DNA of 64,000 bases from Halictus rubicundus (Eukaryota > Arthropoda > Insecta > Hymenoptera > Halictidae), in contig NC_135157.1 in assembly GCF_050948215.1 (NCBI RefSeq), positions 7,378,001-7,442,000 of the forward strand, in the 5' to 3' direction. The stretch's first letter is position 1, and each line of letters opens with the position of its first letter. The notes under the pieces are model-generated. The model made no database searches. It was given only the letters and a program-made list of their open reading frames with translations, and had not been told where the DNA came from. Made by a program: the position numbers and the translations under genes. Positions 49,600 to 61,793 of this stretch are shown here, one piece after another.

Positions 49600-49860
49600 C
49601 AGATTTCCCAATCTTGGGAAATTGGGTAAGCACCTTTGCACCGAATGAGGCCCATTCGGGCTTTTTACAACAAGGTTACAGTCATGACGAGCTAACTCGG
49701 GTCAAATCAGGACGACTTGGCCTAATCGAGTTCCTGAGGCCAGATTTGACACAGATGGACACATATGGACCCTCTATAACAGGACCGAGGTCAAGCCGGG
49801 CCGATTCGGTTCCACTCAGGCCACCTGGATATGTCCACGACCCGATTCAGCTCGGATGGG
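49600..49860. repeat. low-complexity GGCC/CGGGTC-word region
   Basis: Short words alternate in both orientations: GGCCCATTCGGGC, ACTCGGGTCAAATCAGGAC, CTTGGCCTAATCGAGT, GGTCAAGCCGGGCCGATT, CCACTCAGGCCACC. This looks like a decayed short-motif satellite of about 12-16 bases. It gives an open frame of about 119 codons (49551-49910) that I do not take as a gene. Confidence 0.45.
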
Positions 49861-50049
49861 TCGCTATATTTATTTATAATTGCATAAAGCTTTTATTTAC
49901 AGTTCTATGAGCGATATACAATTTTATACGGAACGGATAAATAACATTATTTAGAAATACGACAAATCAATTTTTCTTTGTTAAGATATATTTCGCGTTG
50001 AAGGACAGTTTCCAGAAACCCTTGTGTGAATTTAGTTTTACAAACATCC

Positions 50050-50239
50050 TCAACACCAAACCTACCGAGCCTTACAAGTAACTGATACATGTCTTATAAA
50101 AATGGCGAGGTCGAATTTATTTAGATTTTGTACGATTCGTATTATTTCACCATTTCCCACGAAAGCATCTTTATAATTTCAGTAAAATAAAAAATCTGGA
50201 ACCGGTCATTTTGACCGGCAGTGGTAGGTTTAGTGTTAA
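50050..50239. mobile_element. TTAA-type miniature inverted-repeat element (copy B)
   Basis: Second copy of the element at 19157-19318, in the same orientation, 190 bases long. The left edge is mutated (TCAACACCAAACCTACC); the right edge GGTAGGTTTAGTGTTAA is intact. It carries about 28 bases more in its left half than copy A. It keeps the near-palindrome CCGGTCATTTTGACCGG at 50202-50218 just inside the right end. It lies in the intron between the two + strand exons. A bare left-end fragment of the same family (TTAACAGTAAACCTACCGGG) is visible at 54416-54435. Confidence 0.78.
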
Positions 50240-51225
50240 GTATGTTTGCAAGAAGATATGCGTGAAATTCAGACTAGATCGGTTCCGTGGCCTGAACGCG
50301 CCAAGACGATCGCGTTTCACCAAGTTGGACGTGTCCACGGGCAACCCCTGTTTCGACGACTACCGCGCACTTTTTCCACGACACAGTCGAATTGGCGGAA
50401 GCCATACTCTTTCGTGCGACTTCGTAATATTCTCGGTGGTCGGAGCGCGCGAGACGCGCGGCGTTATCGATACCAATGGTCGCAGTCCTCGGCTCCAGAT
50501 GCGACGGACGATAGAGGGTTAATTACAGAGAGTGGGAAAAAAGTATATCCGGTTGGTTACACGATGTAAAAGTCACCGATAGCTTTGCACACCCCCCGGG
50601 TCTGCCTGCGCACCCTCGGCATCGGGCCGCGTCTAGACGCTTCGTGCGGCCCGAGTGTTATCGCTCGAGCGGTAGATACGCCGTATGGAGAGAATGACTC
50701 AACGGTTTGTACGGCTCGTGCTGCATGTTGTTACGTGTCCCAGACGCGTTTTGCAGTATTCTGCAATCTAGGATGACATATCACTCGGAAACGCGGGGAG
50801 GAAAAAAAGGGAGTTCGCTCCGTCTCCCTCGATCTCGAGCCACCTTTGTACAACTCGAAGAGGTGTCGGCGATGTTTTTTCCTGTGCGAAAACCGGGACA
50901 TCGTTGTCTTTGGTACTTTGTTTAATCCCTGGTGTTGATTGATGTGCTCACTCTTCGACGCGACACGATCCCCGACCGACGTCGAATTTGTTAACGGACA
51001 TTCCAGACAACCGACATTAATGTTCCAAAAGAAATCGAGCGATTTTGACATGAAATATTTTTGACACTGTTCCGCGCAAATTAATTATCTTTTTAACGTT
51101 TTGTGCCAGGTGAAATATGACGATTAATTTCGTTTTAATCAGTACCGTTTTACATTCATTTTTTTTTTTTGTTATTTTTCGTACCACAATTTTGGGATTC
51201 TTTTTAATAGACATAAAGAGATATA

Positions 51226-51362
51226 TTAACCCTTTTATTGCAGCATTTGCAATTTTACCGACTTATTTGGAGTGACTGACAAATTCTATAAATGTTGTTA
51301 CATGTAATTGTGGTGTTACTGACGAATGTAATGTAAATCAGTAAAATAGCTATCGATGACTT
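51226..51362. repeat. degenerate TTAA-type repeat start
   Basis: TTAACCCTTTTATTGCAGCA at 51226, followed about 105 bases later by AATCAGTAAAATAGC, a word shared with the degenerate repeat at 9230-9480. No right-hand inverted end was found. Confidence 0.25.
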
Positions 51363-54196
51363 TGAACTGAATAATCATGCTGTAAATTGAGCCGAAAGAA
51401 TTTGTAGAACACTTTGAGGCCACGAAGCTAAAAATACGATGATCTCGTTGGTACATACAGCTATTTGTTTTCATGTAATTTAATTTTGTTGAACCGATGT
51501 CATCCACTTGAGTTGAGAAGTTGTGCCTGGCGTAACGTTTCTCAGTCGCGCAACTCGGATACATCGAGATACATTCGATATGAATGATACCGATGCTATA
51601 TCATATTACATCAAGATACAGTATCGTCTTTTATTAACATTTTATAACCCATCCCTGGCATCGTGTTATTTTCAATCGTACGCGGAATGTAATAAATAAT
51701 AATGAAGCGATTTCATTTTATTGAATTCGCAACGAACATTGAAATGAATTCGAGAGGATTGTGCGTCATGAGTATTATCGAATTATTCGAGCGAAATATT
51801 GAATTTTTTATGGAATATAAAGTTTACATTTCTCAATTCATGCATTTGTCATTTTCCATGTCGTGGGAGAGACCCGAATCATTTAATATCGGTATAACAG
51901 AATAACAATTTAATATTAAAACGAGCGATCTGCAAAAAATTCTTTTGTACCGTCTCTTTAAAAGAAAAATATTTTTGCAGTTCAAAAATCATTTCTTTTA
52001 GATAATCTATTAGAATCTTATGAAAGAAAACAACAATATGATATTAACAAGACAAATAAATTACAAACAATATTGATGAACCGTTTCTTTGAATGAAAAA
52101 TGTTCTTAGAGTTCAGAAACAAACACTTTAATGACCGCGCTATTAATAAGCTTTTGAACGACTATTACTTGGATTCATTAGTTCACTATCAAAATTGCTA
52201 CATAATAAATAAAACAATTAATTAATACAGAATTTACGTGCCATCTGTGTGATTGAAAAATATTTTTGAAGGATAGGTACAGTTTCTTCAGTTGAATGGT
52301 CGCTGCTGCTTAGAATAATAGATATGGGACAACAGCGTATTGCGAATAATGCTTTCGATACCCGGCGTTCAATTAATATAAATAATGATACAGGATCTGC
52401 TAGAGATTACGAGCTGGTCTGTGCCGGATGAATATTCTGAGCCAGCAGGCTGTCAGGTTTAGCACACAATCAAGCATTATCAGGTACGGTCAGACAGTAA
52501 TTAATGGCTCGGCCTGGCCAAACAGTAATCAATAATCAATGGTCACTCATAATCAGGTCAATGGTACGGACTCCGCGCGTCACTTAGATTCGATCTAAAC
52601 GTAACATCAGATTCAAAGGTAAACATTAGTGTTAAACTGGCAGACGCGGGCACGCTTTGTTAGTTGCATTCAAAATGCACCGTGTGACATGCATTTATGG
52701 ATGAGACGCTTGGCTGCTGACAGTGTCAGGGGACCCGTCATTTAATCATGTACATACAAACGTGAGAAATCAATAATTTCTTAATGTACCAGCGAAGAAA
52801 ACTCAACATTTAAAACAGAAACAACGTTACATAAATTATTTTATAATTAAGAAACATTTTTACTGTCAAGTATTTTTTAAATTGCCGTACACGCGTTATC
52901 GATTCTAAGCCTGTCAGGACAATTAACACAGATACACGCACACACGCAGCACATCTATCGCTATCTAACGAAGCGAAAACGGTTACAGAGACCGAACAGT
53001 ATTAATCACAGTTTCGGACAGCCTCCACCATTATATGAAAGTTCGAATCATACCACACAATACATGATTCGCAAACAAAGCACAGAGCAGAGTCGGACTG
53101 AAGCTGCTTCCGAGGATAGATACAAAAATTCTGAAACATACTTGGCCGCACACGATACGCGAGTTACACTCAACCTGTTGCTCCTCAATATTACAGCTTG
53201 TAAAAGTTTATTAATACCGTATAGATCTCCCTGCCACAATTAGCCAACGAAGTATCCTTCTAATTCTAATATAATGTGTAAGATATCGATTGTGCTAAGA
53301 TAATTTTTTTCACATTTTTACTGTCAAATCAATGGAGCCACCTGTATAAATCGACGAGTTTACATGAAAATCATCAATTTTTTAATGAAACTATAGACTA
53401 AATTCTTATTATGTTTTTACGAAGTATTGATGTTTATAAATACGCACTCTGCGCCACAGCAGGCAACATTATCCGTCACATGGACAATAAATATATTTTT
53501 TGTGCAGTGGTTCTAATAATTTGGTCATTCTCTGTTAGTGCAGGCTATATTATTTTTCTTGCACGTTGTAGTTGACATTAAAATGCATTCACAGATGTTA
53601 ATGGCACGCCCTCCGAGTGATCTCGAATTTTTAAAAGATTGCTTACAAAATACTTTCCAACATCCTAGCAACCTTAGGAGATATCTAATTGTTTACTTTT
53701 AGTCGAACCACCCTAAAAAATATCCGCTTCTGCCACACACTTTTCAACAAAAAAATTATATGAGTAGAATATGACACAAATTATCCCAAAAGTCACGAAA
53801 AGAACTGCTTCATAATTCCTCTAAAAAACAAAAATCGTAAGAGTCACCACTCGTTTACCGCTTTAAATCGAGTCCAGCCCCCGAAGAGGTCGCCGAAGGG
53901 GGTGGTATCGGAACGCTGAACAGCCGAAAGACATTCTTCCATTTCGAAGCGAACGATAGAAAATGGCGGCGGCCCGCTGGGGAGCATCAGGACCAAGGAC
54001 GATTAAAGTTACACTTCGATCTGTAACCTCGGCGTGGAATCTCTTCAGCAGGCGCTTGCTGGCAGGTTCCCGGGCTGTTCGCGAGCAAATACGTAGAGCA
54101 GGGACCGGTTGTGCAGCGACAGTGCCAGCGCGGAGGCTATTACTCGGCGAAAACTTACTTTTCCCGAGGAAATTACTTTCACGAAGTATCTTATTT

Positions 54197-54234
54197 CGTC
54201 GTCGTCGTCGTCGTCGACGTCGACGTCGTCGTCG
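54197..54234. repeat. (GTC)n microsatellite with GAC interruptions
   Basis: About twelve GTC/GAC trinucleotides. Read in any frame it gives runs of Arg, Val, Ser or Asp, which explains the long but spurious open frames on both strands at 53860-54510. Confidence 0.95.
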
Positions 54235-54528
54235 CACGCTCCCCCATTTTCCGACCGCTGCCGTTCGAGCACCGGGCATCCAGACCCGCACGCAGATCGC
54301 GTGTACGCGCCTGCGATAACGTGCCTCCGAGTGGATTAGGGTTGATAGTTGTAGATTAACCGTAGAACTCCCGAGGGAAACGGCTCCTCGAACCCGCCAG
54401 TCGAACAACGTTAAATTAACAGTAAACCTACCGGGGACAAGTTTCAAGGGGACAGTTTCCTGCGAACGCTGCAAAATGCAGAAATTTTTATGAATTTTTT
54501 CTAACACGTTATCAATTTTTTCTTTTAG

Positions 54529-54597
54529 ATCAAATTATTAGAGCCACGGTACAAGAAATGAATTTATTATCCATGCGAGGACAGTGTTGTCCACAAG
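54529..54597 (+). CDS. internal coding exon, unidentified multi-exon gene (downstream of the pair)
   Basis: A 69-base exon after a strong acceptor (TTTTTTCTTTTAG) and before the donor AAG then GTGGGC. It starts and ends in phase 1, so it takes the G left by the exon at 46436-46502. It encodes DQIIRATVQEMNLLSMRG and then QCCPQ. Hydrophobic spacing in IIRATVQEMNLLSM suits an amphipathic or coiled-coil helix, and the adjacent Cys-Cys-Pro could form interchain disulphides. Helix plus double cysteine before another domain is familiar from oligomerising extracellular-matrix proteins such as collagens and thrombospondins, but no Gly-X-Y or other domain exon was found downstream here, so that is only a guess. 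The donor is weaker than the acceptor. A fragment of a TTAA-type repeat end lies about 110 bases upstream in the intron. Confidence 0.55.
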
Positions 54598-55871
54598 GTG
54601 GGCAAAAGTATTTTTGCAATTTACACATCTGAATACTTCGTAAAAGAATAATAATAGTTCAGTGTGAATGGCGTTTCATATAAATTTACAGTAGAGTTAA
54701 TCAAATTATTAGTCAGAAAAATGTATCCGTTACTCACGTAATGTAATAATAATGGGAATTCAGTGTAGCGAGACTTTCACTTAAAAACTGATTATTTTAG
54801 TACCGTGTAATATTCACTGAAAGCAGTAAAAAATGAATATAAATGCAAAGTAATTGTGGAACACTAAGTATCGTGTTGTTATAGCAGATTACAAGTGAAG
54901 AAATTCATTCAAGCGTTTGGTAACAATTTTTTCAGACATTATTACGTACAATTTGTATGAAACATCAAGTATTTAATTAAAATACTTCCTCTGACTGTGC
55001 TTCCCGCGGATGTCGTTTCTACAATTAAATGTTTTACAGCGCGAAAGTTTTCGTTTCAACGAAAGTTCTACAATTTCATTCGCTTAAAATAGACCGACGA
55101 GAATATTTAAAACAATTCACCAACAGCAAGATTCTTGAAAATGAGAACTTAAAATGAATCATCGCGTTTGATCAGTACATTTCGGAAATGTTTTAGCATT
55201 CTCGTTTCTAACGGTTCACGATTTTCATTGGGTTTTCGGTGGAATTTTTCAATTTCTCTTTTTTTCTCTGGTTCGGACCATTCTGTTTGTTTGAAAAAAG
55301 AATTTCGTCGAAATTCGTAGGATACGGGCAACTCGAAGTGTTCGTCACGAGTGAAACCAGAATATAGGTTAGGGGAGAGAGCTCTAATCGGCATACATTC
55401 AATTGTACCGTTATCGTGGCTTCGCATAATGTTGCATAATTTAAACGTTCGATCAATTGCGCGACTATATTTCTGCTTCATTATGCGAGTAAGCCAGGTA
55501 TTCTCACCCAGATATCGGCAATCACTTTTCGGCTTCAATATCCATACGGATTACAATCTTCTAATCGAGGATCCTCATCAAGCGATTGTCAGATTTCAAC
55601 GATCCACTAACGTTTCATACACGCGTCTCTGTATACACACATACTGTATGTGAATATTTCACCAACAACAAAATAATCATCCTTTCGAACATACGATATT
55701 TAATATCGAACGTGAAAAATAATCATAATTGCTTATTTAATATTTTGTGAAGATCAATAATCAAATTAATAGCACAATTTTATGTTGCGTGCAATATTAT
55801 ATTCTAAATTATTGAATTGAAAAGTTGGTATTTTCTAATTTCTACTGCTTAATATTAAGACTAGAAATTGT
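54598..55871. other. AT-rich sequence after the second + strand exon
   Basis: I looked for a following phase-1 exon. Acceptor-like sites at about 54952 and 55048 lead to stops within about 20 codons without a donor. Confidence 0.4.
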
Positions 55872-56026
55872 ACAATTATTGCTGGTTAATATTAGAATTA
55901 TAAAAGTTTTTACAGTTATTGCTTGTTAATATTAGAACCACCAAATGTTTTTACAATTATTACTGCTAGATATTGGAACTATTAAATATTTTTCCAATTA
56001 TTGCTGATTGACATTAGAATTAGCTC
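55872..56026. repeat. 41-base AT-rich tandem repeat, about four units
   Basis: Units start at 55872, 55912, 55953 and 55994 with the pattern ACAATTATTGCTGGTTAATA then TTAGAA...AAATGTTTTT. Steps are 40, 41 and 41 bases. The last unit is truncated. A half unit (CTACTGCTTAATATTAAGAC) precedes the array. Confidence 0.85.
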
Positions 56027-58090
56027 AGTATCTAAATTATCAGGTTTTTTAATACAGACTTATTTAATACATTGACTTGCTTAGACGTAAACCTTCGTGA
56101 AGATCACACCAAATCTGAATATTTACAATTGTTTCATTTTTTTATAGCAACGTATGCTATCGCTCTCAGTATTTAGCCATGCCAGCGTTAAAAGTAACAC
56201 AATTCCACGTACAAACATTTCTTCATGAAGAAAATATTACCTCTGCGCTATATTCGGTACTAAATTACACGAGCGAAGCTACTTTATTTTCGACTCGAGT
56301 AAAAAATTTAATTACAGCAGCGCTATTCTAACTGCACCGCTCACCGCTACCGAGGCAGCACATTTAACAGTTATCGAAGCATTACAATAATTTCCAGTTA
56401 GCCCAGGTAGAATAACTCCCAATTAGAAAATTCTCGTACCATATTCGGTTCCGTAATAAAACTAAACGGAAAATGTCATCATTCACCTTGACTCTCTTAA
56501 AAAAGAAAGGAAGAAACTGCACATTGTTACAACTGTAGGAGATCCAGAGCGTAACGTGTTAAATCCTTCCGATACCAGCAGATAATCTATCTGCATAGTG
56601 CAGAAAGGAACTCCCCCGCACGCTGGCCCGGCGCTATATCCTAATTTATATCGGCCACTATCTTCCGTCCCTTCACATTCTTATCGGCCCCCCGACATTT
56701 TCTGTTCGAGCGAGAATTTGCAGTTTTAATTATCACGCTTAATACTTCACCGCTCCGGCTAAAAATTCGATTTTCAGCCGGAATAGTTTTAGCCTCCGCC
56801 CGGGGATTACCGCTCGTAATTCAGCTTGACGAGCGTCAGCGGAACCTGATACGGAGCGGAATCACGCTTAATTCTTAAATTTCCCTGCTAATCCCGTTAC
56901 TGACCGGCCCACAGTCTCGATCGATCCGCTCCGATCCGATCCGTTCCGATTCGATTCCGTTCGATTCGTTTCGATACGAGCCTCGTGCTGCCTCCGGCCA
57001 TGCTACAGATATCGACGAGCGAAGAGAAGAGGAGAGAAGAGGCGAGGAGAGTGCGGGCAGCGGGTGTCGAACGGTCGAGCCAGCAAGATGGAAAAAATAC
57101 GAGCCAGCAGCGGGACGAAGGAAGTAAACGTAAATGAGAGAATCCGGAGTGACGGTTAACGAGAAGATAACAGGAACACGCGTCCCAGCAAAAAACGCTT
57201 GTCCCAGGAGCCGGTTGGCACGCGACCACCCCCGCATTCTCTCTTGTCGTCACTCGAGCTGCCGGCCACCTAAACGCCGTCTATCACTCCGCGTCTTAAC
57301 TCTCCCGAAACGAATAGACAGCGCGCGTGTCAGCGTCTGCCGAGCGAGCGCATCCTCTCTTGTTGCATACCGGCGCGGCGTTTCGCCCTCGTGTCTCCTC
57401 TTCGTTTCCTCTTTGTCCCGAGCCTCTCTCGCGGAGACAACGTTGCGTCTCGGCCGCCTCTTTATGGCTCGACGTAAAAGGCAAATGACCTCGTCGTCAC
57501 GCTCTTTCCCTCTCTCTCTTCCTCCGCAAAAAGAGAAACTGAACCGGAGAGGGAAGCGTGAAAGAGGAAACGCCAGACCGGCGAAGGAAATAAAGCATTT
57601 CGCGGGGGGGGCCGGGCGGCAGAGGGGGCATAATTTTCGTTTCTTCCGCGGCCGTATTTCCTAGAGACAATGGCGACCCTGGAACCGCAATCCTGGGTGC
57701 AACCGACCCAGAAAACACGCTTGGGATTACTGTACCGGCGATAGCTTGCGTCCCCCCTCACCCCGCTCCCTGCCTATTTGTCTTTGCGTCGCCGCGTCCA
57801 CGCTTCCGTCTGCCTATGGAACATCCGAACGGCGTGAAACAAAGCTGCACACGGAGTGATTTTCTTCCTTCGAGGGGGTGGTTGATTGCGACAACGGCAG
57901 CTCGGCTTGGACTAAGGGATTGGCGAGGTTTTTCTGCGAGACGAGGAGATCGTCGAGCTGGTCCGGTTAGGGGGACCTCGTCCTGCTGTTTGTTGTGCGC
58001 TAATGATTCGAGAGTCACTCGTGATGGGTGCGAGTCTTGTCTAGATGGAAATTTCTTTGAGATTTCAAGGTACAATCATCGAAGCTAGAG
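56027..58090. other. CpG-rich block, possible promoter or exon region
   Basis: 56560-58080 is GC- and CpG-rich with purine-rich + strand tracts at 57018-57060 and a G8 run at 57604-57611. A good acceptor near 56767 (TTCGATTTTCAG) opens about 33 codons to a stop in the phase that would follow the exon at 54529, but composition makes chance openness likely. Confidence 0.35.
56921..56980. repeat. TCCGAT-like degenerate short repeat
   Basis: Roughly ten imperfect CCGAT/TCGAT/CCGTT units of five to six bases inside a CpG-rich block. Confidence 0.75.
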
Positions 58091-61000
58091 TTGCGGCTGG
58101 ATAAAACGGTGGAAACGCTTCGCAAATTTTCGGAAGCAATTCTTTGTTGGTGCGTCACATTTTTGGCGTTTTGTGCTGCTTATATTCTGACCATATTCTG
58201 CCATTTTACTTACGTCTGAACATAGGCTGTTCATATTCTAGTTTTCTAGACACATGTGGTCCTTACTTGATTAATCATTAGAGTGCGGATTTTACGCATT
58301 TATAACATAAATGAGTAGATGAAACATGAAATAGGAGAAACATCAAGAATTTATTAAGAATTTATTAAAAATCTATTTCTATGAAACTCACTTTTCTTGT
58401 AATCGATGCGGACAATTTTTATTTTGCATAAAGGGTCACAATATATTAATCATAAACCTTCTTATTTCACTTGTCGGTCAGACAAGTACATGCTCATATA
58501 CCGCGATCAGTGTAATTGCCTGACTTATGTTGTCCTTATGTTCATATTTATTTGTCTGACCGCAGACGGTCCCCATTCTACTTATGTAATTTCATATCAT
58601 GAAATACATCCTATTCTACTTGTCTGACCATAATCCAATTTCACTTGCTTAATCATATTTTGACCTTGTTTCCCTTACAATTGGTCTCACTTCGTCTCTC
58701 TTCAACTTGTCTAGTCATTTGCTCCTATTCCCTTGGTCTAACTATAAATTGTCTGTATTTGTCTTATTACTTTGTATTGTCTAATGCCACTAAACGACTT
58801 AAATCCAAACCATGAAAACGTTCTTCCAAAAAGGCGAGTAACAAATATCGATTGAATTCTCCAATGAACATGTACTAAACTTAATAAAGTAGGATTACAT
58901 TAATTTCCATTTTGACCAATCTGAGTGATTAACCAGCTCTCACAACTCGTCATTGACAAATTAACAGAAACTACCAGCTTTCATCGGTAAATTCCAAGCC
59001 GGCATTAATCTTTAAAACCAGTCGAGCAAAAACGAGTCCATACTGGAACGTATCGTTTCATAGTTTGCCGGAATTTCGCTGTAACGTATACGTTTAATTA
59101 CTTTTAATGTTATTCGATCCCAGTCTCGCCATTCGATCCGATACACGTAGTTGTTTCAATAAAAAGCTTCCTGTGCTTTATGAATAATTTCGATGATAAT
59201 TATGTGATTGAATAACGAAATCCCGAACGTGTATTATTGGCGCGGCGTAAAATGTAATTAACGATTAATCACCGACGGGAAAAGTGTGTATCGGTTAATA
59301 TAAAAGGTGTTGGGGAAATTCTATTGGCCAAATGATTTCAATCCGGTGTAACGCGTGGGAATAAAATCAACTTTCGTCGTTCAAAGCTCTCCGAGCCCCT
59401 AACCGACATTCGCATATCGATTCCCTATGGAATCCCTTTGGCTGAGATTGCAACGATCTCCACTTGAATGGTTGAACCGAACAACGGAAGATGGGAAAGT
59501 TTAGAAGCCATGCGGAGCGCGGTCAGAGTCGGAGTTTCTTGTTAAATTTCTAACACTGGAAACTTTTTCTATTATTCAATTTGCAAGCCAGCCCAATATC
59601 CGCGGATTTCTTTAACTCTCGTACCGAATGCGAAACCGTTCGCGATACGCGCTCGTTCCAAATCAGATTGTTCCAAAACGTAAGAACCTTCATATTTAAT
59701 TAGACAATTCTCTACGACTATGAATTTTAGTGCACCTTTCTCTTAACTCGCAACGTGAGACTGTAGTTACACTGAAAAAACACTGCAATTATGCGAGGTG
59801 TAGACACAGTTTCAGTGACGAAAGACGACGTTGATAGTGTTGACCTAAGACGAGTATCGCGGCCCAGAAACTTCGTCATACCTGGTACAGTTGAAATCAT
59901 TTCGTTATTGGTTATTTCTAAGTTCGGGAATAACGTAACGCGTCGTTATCGGAGAAATTTTCTGTTAAATTGAATAACTTCGGCAAACTGTTGGTAGACA
60001 GACGATGAAGCGTTCAGCTTCGCGAAGTTCTAAGATGAATCTACCGGGAACAGTTTGCCGGTAATTTTCGTCAAATTTCTAGGAAGATACGATCTCGCTC
60101 CATTTTCATATTAAATCGGACATACCTTTGCACGCGCTCTCGTTCTCTCTCTCTCCATTTTCTCCTCTCGTACACCTGACTGTCTCGGCATTCCTAAACG
60201 AAATATTATACCGACCGAGAAAACAGCCATAAGACAGCCGGATACGCGCGCAAGCCTGTGTTTTATTGCCGGCAATGTTGAATAAATATGCGGACGCCTC
60301 TCTGCCACGACCTCCTACCGGGCTGTAAAAATGATAAAGAAGGGTATCGGCTGCTCGGCCATCCTGAAATCTACGAATACCTATGGAAACGTCCTGTCGT
60401 GAACGCAATCCGCTTCCGCTTGGTTTCAAGCGGACCCTCCTTCCCTCTGTCACGGCCGTTTCGGTGGTCTTATCGCATCATTTCGGCTTTGAGCTATATC
60501 CGTTCCACATTCCGCTGATAACGGAACAAATTTAGCCATTCTCAGTTTCTTCGGGCCATTTTTCGGTCACACTACCACCATTCTTCAGTTTAGAACGGAC
60601 AATGTATGCCGTAACATTTTAGCTACCTGAAGCCTATTCATGAGACACATGCAAATAATATAGTCTTTCGAGAAATGTTTGACACGTATTTTAGTCATAT
60701 AAAATTTTCTGTGTCTAGGGGGTGGAAACAACCCTTAAAGTTGTAAGTTACAAACACATTTCTTCAGTCAATTTTACTGTTATGTCATTGTGAATAATTT
60801 TTAAAGAAATTCTTACTCTAGAAAAAGATCAAAAAATTTATTACTCGTTCCTTCGTTCAATTGTTATACTAAACTCTCAGTACATAATCTTGTTTTGTTT
60901 GAAAAATACTTATTTGTTGCACATGAAATGTCCGATTTCAGAATGCAAATGTTACGAAGCGTTTTGATCGAGGAATGTTATTATACCCTGCAAGTTTATT

Positions 61001-61761
61001 ATTTTAAGGTACCGAGCTGATCTTTAAGGTCGTACCTTCAGTTTTTATTTAGGTATCTAATATTTTTAGATAAAGTGTGGTGAATAATGATGTGGTAGTC
61101 AATGAACGCACTATTAAAAAATGGAGATGACAGTCTTGCAATGCAATAAAAGAACCAGAAGTTGGTGCTTGTTTTGGTGAACAAGATTTATTCTTCAGAT
61201 TTCTTCAGGGTTATGTCATATACAACAGCCTAATAGATACATTCGAATCATCCGTAAGTATGCTAAAAGTAATCCCCGTCCGCAAAGAATTAATATACGC
61301 AGAAACGATTCGTTCCACGATTATGTCCACGATTTCGATCGAATATTTTCTGCAGGGGTTAGTGCCATTTACCGCAGAAAGAAACACGAAGTACTTGAGA
61401 CTCAGTATCTCGGACAATTTTCCATTTCCCATGCTCCCAGCGCCGCGTTCTGGAAAGAATACATCCACAGATCAATTCTTCCGATGGCCAGGCACTAAAA
61501 TCGCCACGTGTGTCTGTTTCCAGGGTGCTCGGGCCGTCGTAACATGCAGTGAAACGTAGCACATCGCCTCCACGTATCAGAGAACCGGTAAGTACCCACT
61601 TCTTCCGCGATTGAATTTCCCTTGTACCGTCTCGCGAGCGCGCGAGTCACGCTTTCGCGACTGTCCGCACGTGGAAATCGAGTTTCCCGAGGCATCGTTC
61701 GATCGGCTTAGAAACCTATAAGCCGGACCAAAGATTCCCGGGCTTATACAAAAATCCGTGG

Positions 61762-61793
61762 AACACACACACACACTCTCTCTCTCTCTCTCC
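61762..61793. repeat. (AC)n(TC)n compound microsatellite
   Basis: About seven AC units followed directly by about eight CT units. Confidence 0.95.

Larger units (their letters stand above)
46503..54528 (+). other. inferred 8-kb intron between the two + strand exons
   Basis: Bounded by GTATGT at 46503 and TTTTAG at 54528. It contains the microsatellite at 47722, the low-complexity region at 49600, TTAA copy B at 50050, the degenerate repeat at 51226, AT-rich sequence at 51600-53800 and a CpG-rich block at 53860-54340. No additional exon was recognised inside it. Confidence 0.45.

Noticed and set aside
53863..54507. Open frame of 214 codons on the minus strand
   Set aside because: It is carried through the GTC/GAC trinucleotide repeat and a CpG-rich, stop-poor block. 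The opposite strand is open too, and the frame gives a long arginine run. No domain was recognised.
57134..57664. Open frame of 176 codons on the + strand
   Set aside because: It lies in a CpG-rich block, is arginine/serine-rich, and the opposite strand is also open. No domain or splice support was seen.
12805..59308. TATA-box-like words TATAAAAG at 12805, 35717 and 59300
   Set aside because: Eight-base words of this kind are expected by chance a few times in a window this long, and none is followed by a supported gene.
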